NCBI RefSeq assembly: GCF_036323735.1
Contig: NC_086029.1
Location: 50,587,357 to 50,651,356 of the forward strand
Reading direction: 5' to 3'
From: Rattus norvegicus
Taxonomy: Eukaryota; Chordata; Mammalia; Rodentia; Muridae
Length of the DNA: 64,000 nt
The position numbers were made by a program, and so were the translations under genes. Numbering within the stretch: position 1 is the stretch's first letter; each line of letters starts with the position of its first letter. The notes beneath the pieces are model-generated. The model made no database searches and was not told the origin of the DNA. It saw only the letters and a list, made by a program, of their open reading frames with translations. Shown here piece after piece: positions 12,901 to 24,900 of the stretch.

Positions 12901-15900
12901 TCACGATGGCAAAACTGAAAGAGAAACTACGTATCAGTTGGTGCTGCAGCCTCGGGTTTGATAAGAATTTCCAAGCTCTGAGCTGCCATCTCACAGGGGC
13001 ACAGACCAAGTACTCAGACATCTAGGGGCACTTTTGCCCCCTGCTCTTCTCTGTCTTGGCTTCAATCCTTTAAATCCAAGGTCAGGTTCTGTTTAAAATA
13101 CTCCTCTAAGAAGCCCTGGAAGGCTTCGGCAGAGAGTAGCTAAAGAAAATGTATACAAAGTACTAAGAAGCAACAAGCTGAGCCCGAAACCCTCTCAGTT
13201 ACTAAGTAAATTTTTCTAGATACATTGAAAATGGTCCAATCTTAAAAAAAAAAAAGACTGAAAATTGAGCCTAACTCATTAACTGGAAAATGCTGGTTCA
13301 AAAGTTAAAGCCAACATTAAAATAAACAAAGTTCTTGACTATCCCCAAACTCTGCAAGCCCTGACTCGTCCCCAGAGGGCCATGCCCAGTGGGACTCACT
13401 GTTCAAAAGCCCAACACCGGCACATTTGCTTCTGTCAAACCAGTTAGCTAGGCCTAGTGACAAAAGACAGAGCTGGCTGCTCCGGCCCTTTCTTTTCCGA
13501 AAGTCTGTTGGAATAGGACCCTCACAATCTCGGGAGGGATGGGAAGTAGTTCTTATGTACTTGGATCTTGTTTGTCAGATCCAAGGGGAACTCCATTTCT
13601 CCAATTCCGATGGTTAGACAAAAGCCAGCATTAACCAGGAACTTGTGAAGCAGGTTCCCCTCAAACAAAAGGAGCCATTTCCCTTATCACTAGCAGAAGG
13701 GACAATTGGCTATCTGTGGTGCCTATTAGCATACCAAAGCTCATGCGGGTCTCTAGGCTCCTAAGGTACACATTAAAGCCCAGGCTGGCATCCTGGCGCT
13801 TCTTGCCTCCTCCCCTACCCTAAACTTGTCCAGCTCTTTCACCTCAGCCACTCATTCTCCTTATAATCTTGTTACGTTCCCTCTTCGCTCTCCCCCACCT
13901 CCTTCCCTCTTCGCTCTACTCCTGCTTCTCTTCTGGCCAGGTCCAGTTTACCAGCCACGTTCAGACTGCTACTTTCTCTCTCTGCTGTGGAATCTTCCAG
14001 ATGCCTTTGGCTGCTCTCTCTCATGTCTACCATTAAAAAAAAAAAAAAAAAAAAAAAAAAACAAAAAAACAAAAAAAAAAAAAAAACAACAAAAACTTCC
14101 CTTTAACCATACCATGAAACAATCAGTCAAGGTGTCAGTTTATACCCTGGGGACCAAAAACTGAGTTGCTCACTTTGGTATTCAGAGGAGTGTGAGCTTT
14201 GAGGAGCACAAACCCATACACCCATGGCTCTGCGGGCTACTCAAAGCAGCAGGTTCTTCTGACAGACAAGTAATAAAACCCATGTTTCATGAAAATGCTG
14301 TATCATATCCAAGCACTGGGCTACAACTCCTTTTTCTAACTACTTCTGCACAGCACCAGTCAGCATCGCCCACAGGAAAGAAGTCTTCCATGCACCTGGG
14401 GAGCAGGTACGTGCCAGCTAAAATCCCCAAGTCCAACAGGCACGCACCATTTGCATGTGCATCAAACCCCATGGCTGAGTGGTACCCCAGAGCCTTTCTG
14501 GAAACTGCTGTTCAGGGCAGGAAGCAACGGTGAAGCTTAGAGCTCTTAGCCTGGCACGTAGGGCACGGTGACATTTCACACACCTGTATACATCATGTTT
14601 GGTGTCAAACAACCGGCTCTTCTCACGAATTCGCTCTGGAGGGAGGTAGGCGATTGTGCCAAACAGGCCATCCATGCTGAGGTCATGAGAGTGGGACATG
14701 CCATTGCACTTGGCCAGCCCAAAGTCAGAAATCTGTAAAAGCAACCCAAAGGAGGCACGTCAGCCTTAAAGGGGGCCACTGTGGCATATCTCCTGCTGCC
14801 ACATCAGATGGTGGGTCCCCAGCGCATGCTCTAGGGGCTCACCCCCAGAGGGAAGGGTTGGCTCCAGACAACCCTGTCTCTAAGCAGGCAGGAAGCATAG
14901 GGATGCAGAAGGGCTAAGTCTGGATGTACCATCAATATAAACTTGATGAATGGGGACAAAAGACACCATGCTTAAAGAATGGAATTCACCTGGAGAAAAA
15001 AACTCAGAATGACAGCCAGCCCTGCTTCCGTAAGGCTTCGTATCCACCCTGGTGGCTGTCTGTCACAGTCAGCATGAAGGAAGGGAAAACAGCCTTTAGC
15101 TTTCAGGCAAAGGGAGCCACGTGACGGGCTAGGGCATCTATCATCTATCGCCAGTCCGGTTATGCAACCTTCCAGCTGGGGCAGCTACAAGTGCCAGCAG
15201 GTCCTTTAAAGCGCAACACGCCTTCAGAGAGCTTTAGAGTGAGCAAAACACACGCCTCATCACCTTCCGGGCTCACTAGTCTACTCCAGACATAGTGTCC
15301 CCTCCCTTGGTGATGAAGTCACTGTCAGGACCCCAATCTCTACTTCCAGAGTTCATGAGCAAGGCGGGTTCCCCACTGGCAAAGGTGTCCTTGCAGCTCA
15401 GACCTGCAGGCAGCTCTGGGAGTTTTCCTTTTCTGCCCACGCCACCACATCCTGGTGCAAACCAGACCCTCTGAAGCACTGTGAATTTGTAAGACCAAAT
15501 TCAGCACCAAGCGGCCTTCCAGTGCACATACAAATGGCCCCTTTCCAGTCTCCTTCAAGGCTGATGTCGTTTCAACCCTTTTAATTCACCCCTGGGCTCA
15601 TCTTCAAACACACCCTGACAGTAACAGGAAGTGGGCTGAGTCAGGATTCTTGTTTCCAGACCAGCCATACCCATGAAGGGAGCCTACGGCCTAGTGTCAT
15701 CAACTCCGAATCAGGAAAAGTGCACTTCTGTTTGTTTCCAGCTTTTTGTCAGTGACTAACTTTACTGGTAACAGCCCGGCACCACACAACAGCAGCTTTT
15801 GCCACTCCTCTCAGGGTGGCTGAGGTAAGGGGGTGGCCTCAGCATCTCAGCTTTGGGACAAAGTCCCTTCGTGATGATGAAACACCCTCTCATCAGGGCT

Positions 15901-18900
15901 CCACAGCTTTCAGCCCAGCCATCCGGCTGGCACTGTAAAAGTTACAAGTGCCATCAGGCTGAGGGGACAACAGCCTGCAAGAGAATGTCAGCCCAGAATG
16001 TGTCAAGGGCAGCCCTTACCTCCTCAGTGAACAAGCATTAAGTGCCTGCTGTGTACCAGGTCTGAAAAAAAACCACCTAACAGAGGACAATCCACTAGTA
16101 ACAAACTAGGTACTAGGACATCACTCTGTACTCCCAAAGGGGCTCTGTGTGTGTGTGAACCCTGACCCTCACTCATCTAGATAGCAACCCGGAAGTAAAG
16201 TGTCTTTACTCCACTTCTCAGCAGAGTGACAGAGCTGGGCGTGTTGTGTCCTTGTCCCAACTCCTGACTGCACTCCCAAGGGTAACACTTGGAAGAGGAT
16301 GGTACTGTGCCCCCTCAGAAGCACACCACAGCTCTCCCGAACAGCCACACACCTCTCAGGAGAGGAGGGCAACATACAAGGGAATGAAACATCAAACACT
16401 GGCTGCACCTAGGGACTCTACAGAGACCCTGGGTAGGGTGACTTGGGCTACGCCAGACTCATGGTCCTCGAGATGGTGCTGGGTGTATACTGACAGCAAC
16501 CCTGGTTAAGGCACATGTGTTGCAGCCAGCTCCTACTCAGTAGTTCTTAAAGACACAGGAGCTTTCAAACACCACCCTCTACTCAGCACTGCCTACTGCT
16601 TCCTTCACCCCTTCTCATACTTTTGTGTGATTTTTCTGGGCCTCCTTTTACCTCAAGTCTACTCTCCCCTGCCTTTGCATGCCCTGCTGCATAGAGAAGC
16701 AGAGCCTACCCCTGTGGAGGCCCCAGGTATACCAGGGGCTGTCTGCACCTTCTACCTTCACAAGCCACCTAGCTTTCTGTGACTGTGGTTCGTAAGAGGA
16801 GTTTCCTGACCGTGTTGTGTATGCATGGGAGTGGGTTGTCAAGACCTCTGGAAGCTATGATTTCAACTCCTGCAGCCACCAAGCAGCTATGGGCTCCTCT
16901 GCTCTGTGGTGAGGCCCTGACCCAGGGTAGGGGTCTGTTATTATTTTCCTTTTCTGGTTTAAGTTTCACATACGAGAGCAATGTTTTTATGACGCACTGA
17001 GCCCACAGGCCCTGCTCTGCCTGGGAAGAATGGAAGCCAAGCCTTCCCGGTCATGTGGAAAAAGAACCCAAGAAACTCAGGTTACGAGAGGATGCTGGAA
17101 GCCACCTTGGAGCTGGCTCACATCAAGTTGTGTGATATGTTGTCGCCCTTTTCAAGATATAAAGGCCACGGCTGGGCATTGTCTACCTAAGCCACAACGC
17201 ACAGCAACTGTACGGAGTGGAAACCATTTTCTCTGCCTGGCTGAGACTGAGTCTATGAGTAGCGTCACACAAGTCACACAGGTTACCGTGTACTGAGTCA
17301 AGATGAGTGTCACGATGAGCCTCCTAAAAGTCAGGCCAGCAGGGTGGGTCTGGGAATGTTATACAAGCAGACATATCTCAGTAACATAGGCTGGGTACAC
17401 TGTTCCTCGCGTGAACACTGCTTGCTCCAGGGCTGTCTGTCCCTCTCCCTCACTCCGTCCATCTGCTTCCTTGCACACAGAGGAAGGAGATTGTGACCAA
17501 TACCGTGGGCCCATGACCTGGGCTCCCCAAGGCCACGTGCATATCATATGAGAAAAGTCCATGAAAGGTGCTGCCCTTGGTGTTGACGCAGAGGTGTTCA
17601 GAGGAAAACATGTCCGAAGCCATACGACCCAGGACAACCTGTCAATACCTATATCCAGGCAGGCAGCACCTGTCTCCTGTATCACTCCTCACACTCTATT
17701 TTATAAATTCCCAAAGAAAGAAAGACTCAAATCCTGTAGGCCTCATATCAATGACTGTCCACAGCTTCCTAGCAGAGGACCGAGAGATGAGTAAGTCCTC
17801 TTGGCAGCCTGAGTCTAGAATATAGCACCTATTCCACAGTACCAGAATACTGAGGAAAACCAGCTTCCATTATCAGAGGACACAAAATCTCACCACTTCA
17901 CAACCCAACTTCTGATGTGATTTCTCAAGACAATAAACCTGGGACCCCTAAGTCCCTGATCTGTTTCAGGGTGCTCAGAACCTAGAACGTACCCGGATAT
18001 GGGGGAGAATCCCATGGTTTACAGGGGTTACCCTTCCAGGTACCTATCATGTGCAGATCAAGTGTGACCAGCTGGGCTCTCCAGTAGGTCTTACAGTGAA
18101 AAGGGCCCTGGCTTCAAGTTCTCTGCTCTTCTCTCAGGCTCTATTCCAGAATCCCGGACCATCTAGACAGAGCTCTCCCTAAGGCGTCCCGCATCCTGGT
18201 TGCCCGCTCCCCAGGGCACGTGCTGTCCCTACCTTGACATGGTAGTGGGCATCCAGCAGGATGTTTGCTGGTTTCAGGTCTAGGTGCAGCAGTGGCGGGG
18301 ACATGCAATGCAGGAAGTTCATGCCCACGGCTGTCTCATGCACAATGCGGAAGCGCAGGTCCCAAGGCAATGGCTCTGAGGCCAGCAGCTTCTCCAGGGA
18401 GCCTGTCTCCATGTACTCCATGACCAAGCCAACAGGTTCCTGGCATATGCCATACACGGGGAGAATGTAGCGGAACTTGGCCATCTCCATCTTCTTAGCT
18501 TCCTCCAGCAGCTCCGTGCGTTCCCTGAAAAAGTTCGCAGATGTGAGGGCATGCAGCTGTCACCTAGCTGGACACAGAGCCACCAGCCAGGACACAGCCA
18601 ATGATAAATGTACAGGTGTACAAAGTTCATTGTCACGGATTAAACCCGCCTCTGCACCTGGGGTCACTGTGAGGATAGAGCCTGGCGGTTATCTGGATAC
18701 CTACAGGCGACATCATGTCCCTTGTCTGGACAGAAAACTGCTTGCTAACGATCCAAGGACCTTCACTCTCACCTTCTGTTAATCCCAACTCTTTCACTAA
18801 CCCAATCACTCCTGGATCTAATCCTGAATGAGCCTATAGCAAGATTCGGCCAAGGGCCACATACAGCTCTCCACACTTTCTACTGACCACACAGTCCATA

Positions 18901-21900
18901 TTCCTCTAACTACCCGTAAGTGGACAACAGTGGCACTCCATATGTAGCCATCACTACCGTCTACACCCAGGACGCTGTCATCATGCCTAGCAAACATTAA
19001 TCACCCAACAGACCCCACGTTCTCCTGTTTCTGAATCCGGGTACCCCAAATGAGTGGAATGGTCTCCACCATTCTTCCGTGTCTGCCTTACTTCATAAGG
19101 CATTTTCAAAACCCATGTGTATTGTTGCACACATCCAGGTTTTATTTGTGCAGCCAAGCAATGGTATAGGAATATACTACATCTCGCTAATCCACCCATA
19201 TGACTACGGACAAGACTGCTTGTACTGATTAGGTTTTTTTTTTCTTTTTTTCTTTCTTTTTTTTTTTTTTGACAACTTGACATGTCTAGAGTCATCTGAG
19301 AAGGAACCTCAATTGAGAAAACGGTCCCATCATGTTAGACTGTAGGCAAGTTGGTGGGGACAGAAGGGGCCAAGGCCACTGTGGCAGATGGCCCTGGATT
19401 GCACAAGAAAGCGGCTGAGCAAGCCATCGAGAGCAAACTAGGAATCAGTGCTCCCCCATAGCCTCCACTTCAACTTCTGCCTCCAGGTTCCTCCTTGACT
19501 TCCCTTTACAACAGCCTGTAACCTTTAAGATGAAATAAACCTTCTCAAATTTCTTTCGGCTGGTACTCTATCAGAGCAACAGAAAGCAAACTATTCTTCT
19601 TGTTTGCTCTTGAGAAGAATGTCTATAAAGCCTTCGTGTTAGTTCTTCTGGGTATCTGCCCAGAAGCAGAGCTGCTGGATCATGAGGCAGGTCTATGCCT
19701 AATGTCTAGAGAAGCTGTGGTGTCCGCAGCCTGCTACTTCCTAGCCAACGACCTTCCACTAGGGCTGTCTCCTCATACATTTAGGCACCGTCTGTGGCAG
19801 AGACAGCTGCAGCATGGGCTGCATTTACCAGTTAGAGCCAAAGGTTAATTCCATGATGTTTATACAGATGACAATTGCTGTGTAATGGTCTGTGCCTGTA
19901 ACAGGGGTCAAAAGTCTCAGTGTACACTCAGGGAAAGGCCCCATCCTAAGAGGGTGGGACTGAACTACATAGGATCCGGGTCAGTGTCTCTCCAAATAGA
20001 CACAAGGAGGTACTCAGGAGGCTGGGAAGAGGTTCTCATGCCAGGGCTACAAAATCTGCTTTCTAGTAATAGAAGAACTCCTTAAAGGAAACTTCTAGAA
20101 CCACTCCTAGAGAGAACTGTTGGAGCTGGGAACTGGGCAACCTTGGCGACCACACTTAGGTCTAGTAGGCTAAGGTGCCTTGGTGCCTTCCCAGAAGGCG
20201 GGCAGAGTAACCTGTGTCTCACTGGGTCTTCATTAGTTCCCCGTAGGGACTCTTTTGGGTCTAAGTGGCTGCTGGGAAATCACCAGGTACATGCTAGAGG
20301 ACCCAGGATGGTGCTAACAAGCCACTTCCAAACCTGCCCTCCCCCTCTCAATTGCAGGAGGCTTCCAGGCTTCCCTGGCCTCGTGTAAGGACAAAAGCAG
20401 GCAAGTGGAGCTACAAGAGCACCAAAACCACAGCAAAAAAGCCTCATACACTGACAGCTGAAACTGCCACAAATTCTAAGGGCTGAAGAGTTTACCCCTC
20501 TGCCAACCAGCGCCAATCCTACCTGTACGTAACTAAAGCTTAGTCCTTGTGAGCCCACAGTCTGAGCTTACTGCTGGAGTGACAGGCAACAGACCCCTGG
20601 CTAAAATGAAGCATCTGGAAGGAATCAATAAATGACTTCAGAACAGAGTCTAGCGTGGTGTGCTGTCCCAGCCTTCTGGAGACGCTGCTGAAAGCAGCCA
20701 GTCACTGGAGTACAGGACCAGCCGTGAGATACTTGGAATGGGTGGACAAATACTCTCACACCAGGATCTTGTCCACTGCCTCTTCCAACAGGAGGCAGAA
20801 CCCTGGGCACCACGCTCGCCTTGGACAGGACAATGTGGAACAGGCTGGAAGACTCCTGGTCCTGTTCCTGTACTCCGCAAGTATCTGAAAAAACAGTACA
20901 GCGAAGAGCTAGATGCCCAGGTTAAGCATTAACAAAATAAAGGTGGTACTTGAAGGAGAAGATCGTATTTCTTGGGCTGGGCTCCTTTCTTCCCAGGGGA
21001 AGGCAGGAGCTGAGGACCTCCCTGTCCAGTTCTCAAACACAGCATCAGAGACCTACTCTCGGGTGCTGCTTGGTCTTTTGTATGAAGAATAAAAGTTATA
21101 ATTTGTAGTCCCCTTCTCCTCCCTCACCCCACCCCCGTTCATTTTCTTCTATAAAAAGGCCAGCTTGCACTTTCCAGTGTGGGCATCCTTCCTGCCCAGG
21201 TGATGGCCCTACAGACTGTAGGGAACTATCACCAAGTGAACTGAGAAGGTATACCAGCCCATCTCCAGTCTAAGGAACCCATGTCTGCAGGCTGGCTATA
21301 GCAAGGACCCACTCTCTGGACACCTTTACTCAGCCAACCTAACCAATCTCTTTATTTGCCCAAAGATTTTAATATACACAGCTAACTTCTGCTGGTAGTT
21401 CTTGGTACCCACTCCCAACAGCCTTGCTAGCAGAAAACAGCTAGTTCTATCCTTCCTACCACTCAAAATTCAACAAGTTCACCCTCCCTGCCCCAGGCCC
21501 TTTCCAGAACACAAACCTCATTTAAACAGAAAGGGCTGCTGAGCCCAGCACATTTACACACTCTGCACAGCAGGCTGGACATGACGTCACCCTCTTGCCC
21601 CGGCCGCACGCTTCAAGGCACTTAATTGGAAACTGGCCAACTGGCCATTGTTTCCTGGGTCAAACATCAGTCATCTTCATGGTTGCATAACCAGAAAGCT
21701 CAGGGCAGAAGGGGCTAGCACTGAGGCAGAGTCGTGGGACATCCAGTAAAAAAACCTTTCAAAGTCTTTATTATCTAATATCCTTTGAACTAAAACATTC
21801 ACGACATTATCCTGATGCTCTGGGGACAAGCAGCCTGGGGCAACCTGTGGCCAGAAGCTCTGGCCTTTTGGTGTTATCAGGAGCACTTGCAGCCTGGGCC

Positions 21901-24900
21901 TAAACAGGGCCAGCTCCCAGCCTGGGAGAGGCAAGAGAACTCCAGTATACATAAAGTTCGTTTTATGTTTTTGGTTCTTATCATTTAAAATACATCTTAT
22001 AGGTGACATTTCTTATTAGTATTGATAACAACATAAAAAGAACTGTACACTTGTAATCCTGACTATTGTTCTAAAACCTGGAAGGATTTTCCATCTTGTC
22101 CTAGCCTGGATGCCTGGGTGGGGCAGGATCACAGGTAGCAAGCCCAGGGCATGCTCCTGGTCGCCATTCTGTTCTTTCTGCTCACAATGAACAATGTTTC
22201 TGGGCCACAGAACCCACTGACTCAGGTTCATTAAAACACAACTTGATCTTTGCTTCTGCAGGAAGGCTGAAGTTACAGTTACTCCTCTCCTTTGCCCCTG
22301 GAATAGGAATGGTAATTCCAGTCTCTGAGGAGGAAGAGAAAAGATACCTCTGCCCCACTCTCATCCCTGTTTTGGGGTTCCATTTAGAAATCTGGGCCCA
22401 AACAGGCAAAGTTAGGGTTATAATTTCTAAAGACACTTTTGGGGGGAGGCATAGCTGGCTACTCAAGCTAGAACCTCCCACATGCCAGGCAAGGTCCTAA
22501 CTGAAAAGCTATTACCCCCCCCCCAGCTTCCCTCCAAGTTTCTTTTTCTTTTTTTACCCAGACTGACCTCGAACTCACATCAATCCCCCTGTCTCAGCTT
22601 CATGATTACTGAGATTGCAGCTTAAGATACTTTTCAAAAGCATTTACAACAATTCACACACTTAACAGCCCATTTACACCAACTACATCTGGTCTCCCAC
22701 CAAGGGAGGGAAGTGGTGTATAAGTGGAATGTCAGGGGTAGCTAATAACCACCATTTCTGGAAGGTCTGCCTCCCAGCTCGAGAAAAAGGGAGAAAGAGA
22801 GAGAGCCTAAGACCAGCTGTGAGTGAGCCTGATGCCTGCAGGCAACACGGGGTGAGGGGGACTCTGCTACAGCTGCCAGGAAACCTGGGAAGCATTGCTG
22901 GGAGAAGAGTATTTCAGCCTCTCCGCTAGGCTCCTGCACACCAATCCAATTAAGTTCCCAGGAGCCTCAGAGGGGTTCCCACACTGCTATTTTTAAAACT
23001 GACAAGAATCAGGCTTGTCCAATTGTCAGCTCTGTAGTTACAAACCTGGGGTTTGCTCGGGCCCGTCCCAACGAGCTGAGGCATTAGTAGCTTTGGGCCC
23101 CTGTGCCAGGGACTTTGTTTTTCTGAGCTCCTCTTAGCTGGGAGCAGGGAGAGGCATAGAGCCCCTGGGTCATTTTGTTCTAAGATTGCCAGGCCTATTC
23201 TCCTGTACCTGTGATCTTCCAAGTGAGAGCCAGCCAGGGAAGATAGCCTTCTCCCCAAAGCCAGGGAACAGGACCCTCCCAAGACACCTGGCCCCAGGAA
23301 GAAGAGAAATCAGATGAATAGGGAAGTCACTTGTGAATTATGCTGCGGTCCTCTTAAGTGTCCCTACCTTGGCAAAAAATAAAAATAAAAATTTCTATAA
23401 GTGCCCCAGACCTGGTAAGGCCCCACCTTCCCTGAACTGAAATGGAGGGTCACAAGCAGAAGGATAGGGCCTGGGCAGCTGCTGGGGAGCCAAGAGACCC
23501 CCAGCCAGCTTAAAGGGTAAACAGCCTGGCTAGTGAAAATGGGACTGACCCACCTATGTGGCTAAAGTGAACCCCTCCCCAACCAGCAAGTAAAGGCCAT
23601 AAATGACAGCAGCAAGCTACGCAGAAGAGGTACATGTTAGCTGGCCTGGATGTTATTATGGATGACACTACTTCCAGTACCCCTGGGGAAGCACCACAAT
23701 GGCCCCTCTTTAGAGGTAAAGTTAGCAAGGCTTTGTCATGAGGCCAATAGAGGAAGGCTGTTTCCTCCTGGCAAAGTATGGATGGCTATTTAAAAACAAA
23801 AACAAAAACAAAAACAAAAAACAAACAAAAAAAAAAACCCCAAGGTCTCTCTGCATCAATGGTTCTCAACCCCCTCTGGGAGCCACATATCAGATATCCT
23901 TCATATCAGATATTTACATAATGAATCATAAGAGCAGCAAAATTACAGTTATGAAGTAGCAACAAAATAATTGTATGGTTGGGGGTCACCACAACATGAG
24001 GAACTGTATACTAAAGGGTCGCAGCATTAGGAAGGCAGAGAAACACTGTTCTACCTAGGCCGGATAGTCCTGGAGCTAGACAAGCCTGGCCTCAAACTTA
24101 TAAAGATTCCCGTGCCCCTGCTTCCTGAGTGCTGGGGTTAAACGGATGGGCCACCATACTGAGCTTATTTACAAGGTAGCAAAGGCAACTCGTCCCTCCC
24201 CTCAGAAGCCCGCCAAACATACGGACGGCAAAAGACCCCTAAAAAAGCTTTAACTGCAAGAAACACAATTCACCTAAAGGTGTGTTAAAGAGATGGAGGA
24301 AATAACTACCCTCCTAGCGAAATGTATGTGTGATGCCAGGGAAGCCCTAACTTTGGGGAAGCTGCCTGCAGGCCCTCACTGCTAAGCCTGTATGTTTTTC
24401 ACAGCTTTTCCTTTCTTTCTTCCTGCCACCCTTTTTGGTATACTAGCCAAAACCCTAAGCCTGTTCACTCTAACGCCCTGGGCATCTTTCCACTCTCTCT
24501 GTGTCTGAAGTCCTTCTTGAGGTCCACTGTGGAGCCTGCCTGCCCGACCTCTCTCAGAAATGGAACTTTCTCTTTTGTGTCCCCGCTGCTAAGACTGGCT
24601 TGTTGGTCCTGTTGTTTTCTCTCAAACCTCAAAAAAAAGTTCCTTGAATTCCAAGTTGAAATCCTCTAATCTCTGAGGTTAGAATCCTGCAAATAAGACT
24701 TCCTGTCCTCTGGCTGGGGATGTGGAGGGGCTGCATACAAAGCCCCTAGGAAAATTCTGTTTCTAGTTCGAAAGGTAATGCCTTGCAAAGGCGGCCAAAG
24801 GCAGGACTACAGCAACAGCCCAGGTAAAGTCAGCCTCCCTCTCAAGCTTCAGAAGCAACTTGGCTAGCCCGGGGCAACAGGCCCCTCAGGCAGAGCAGAA

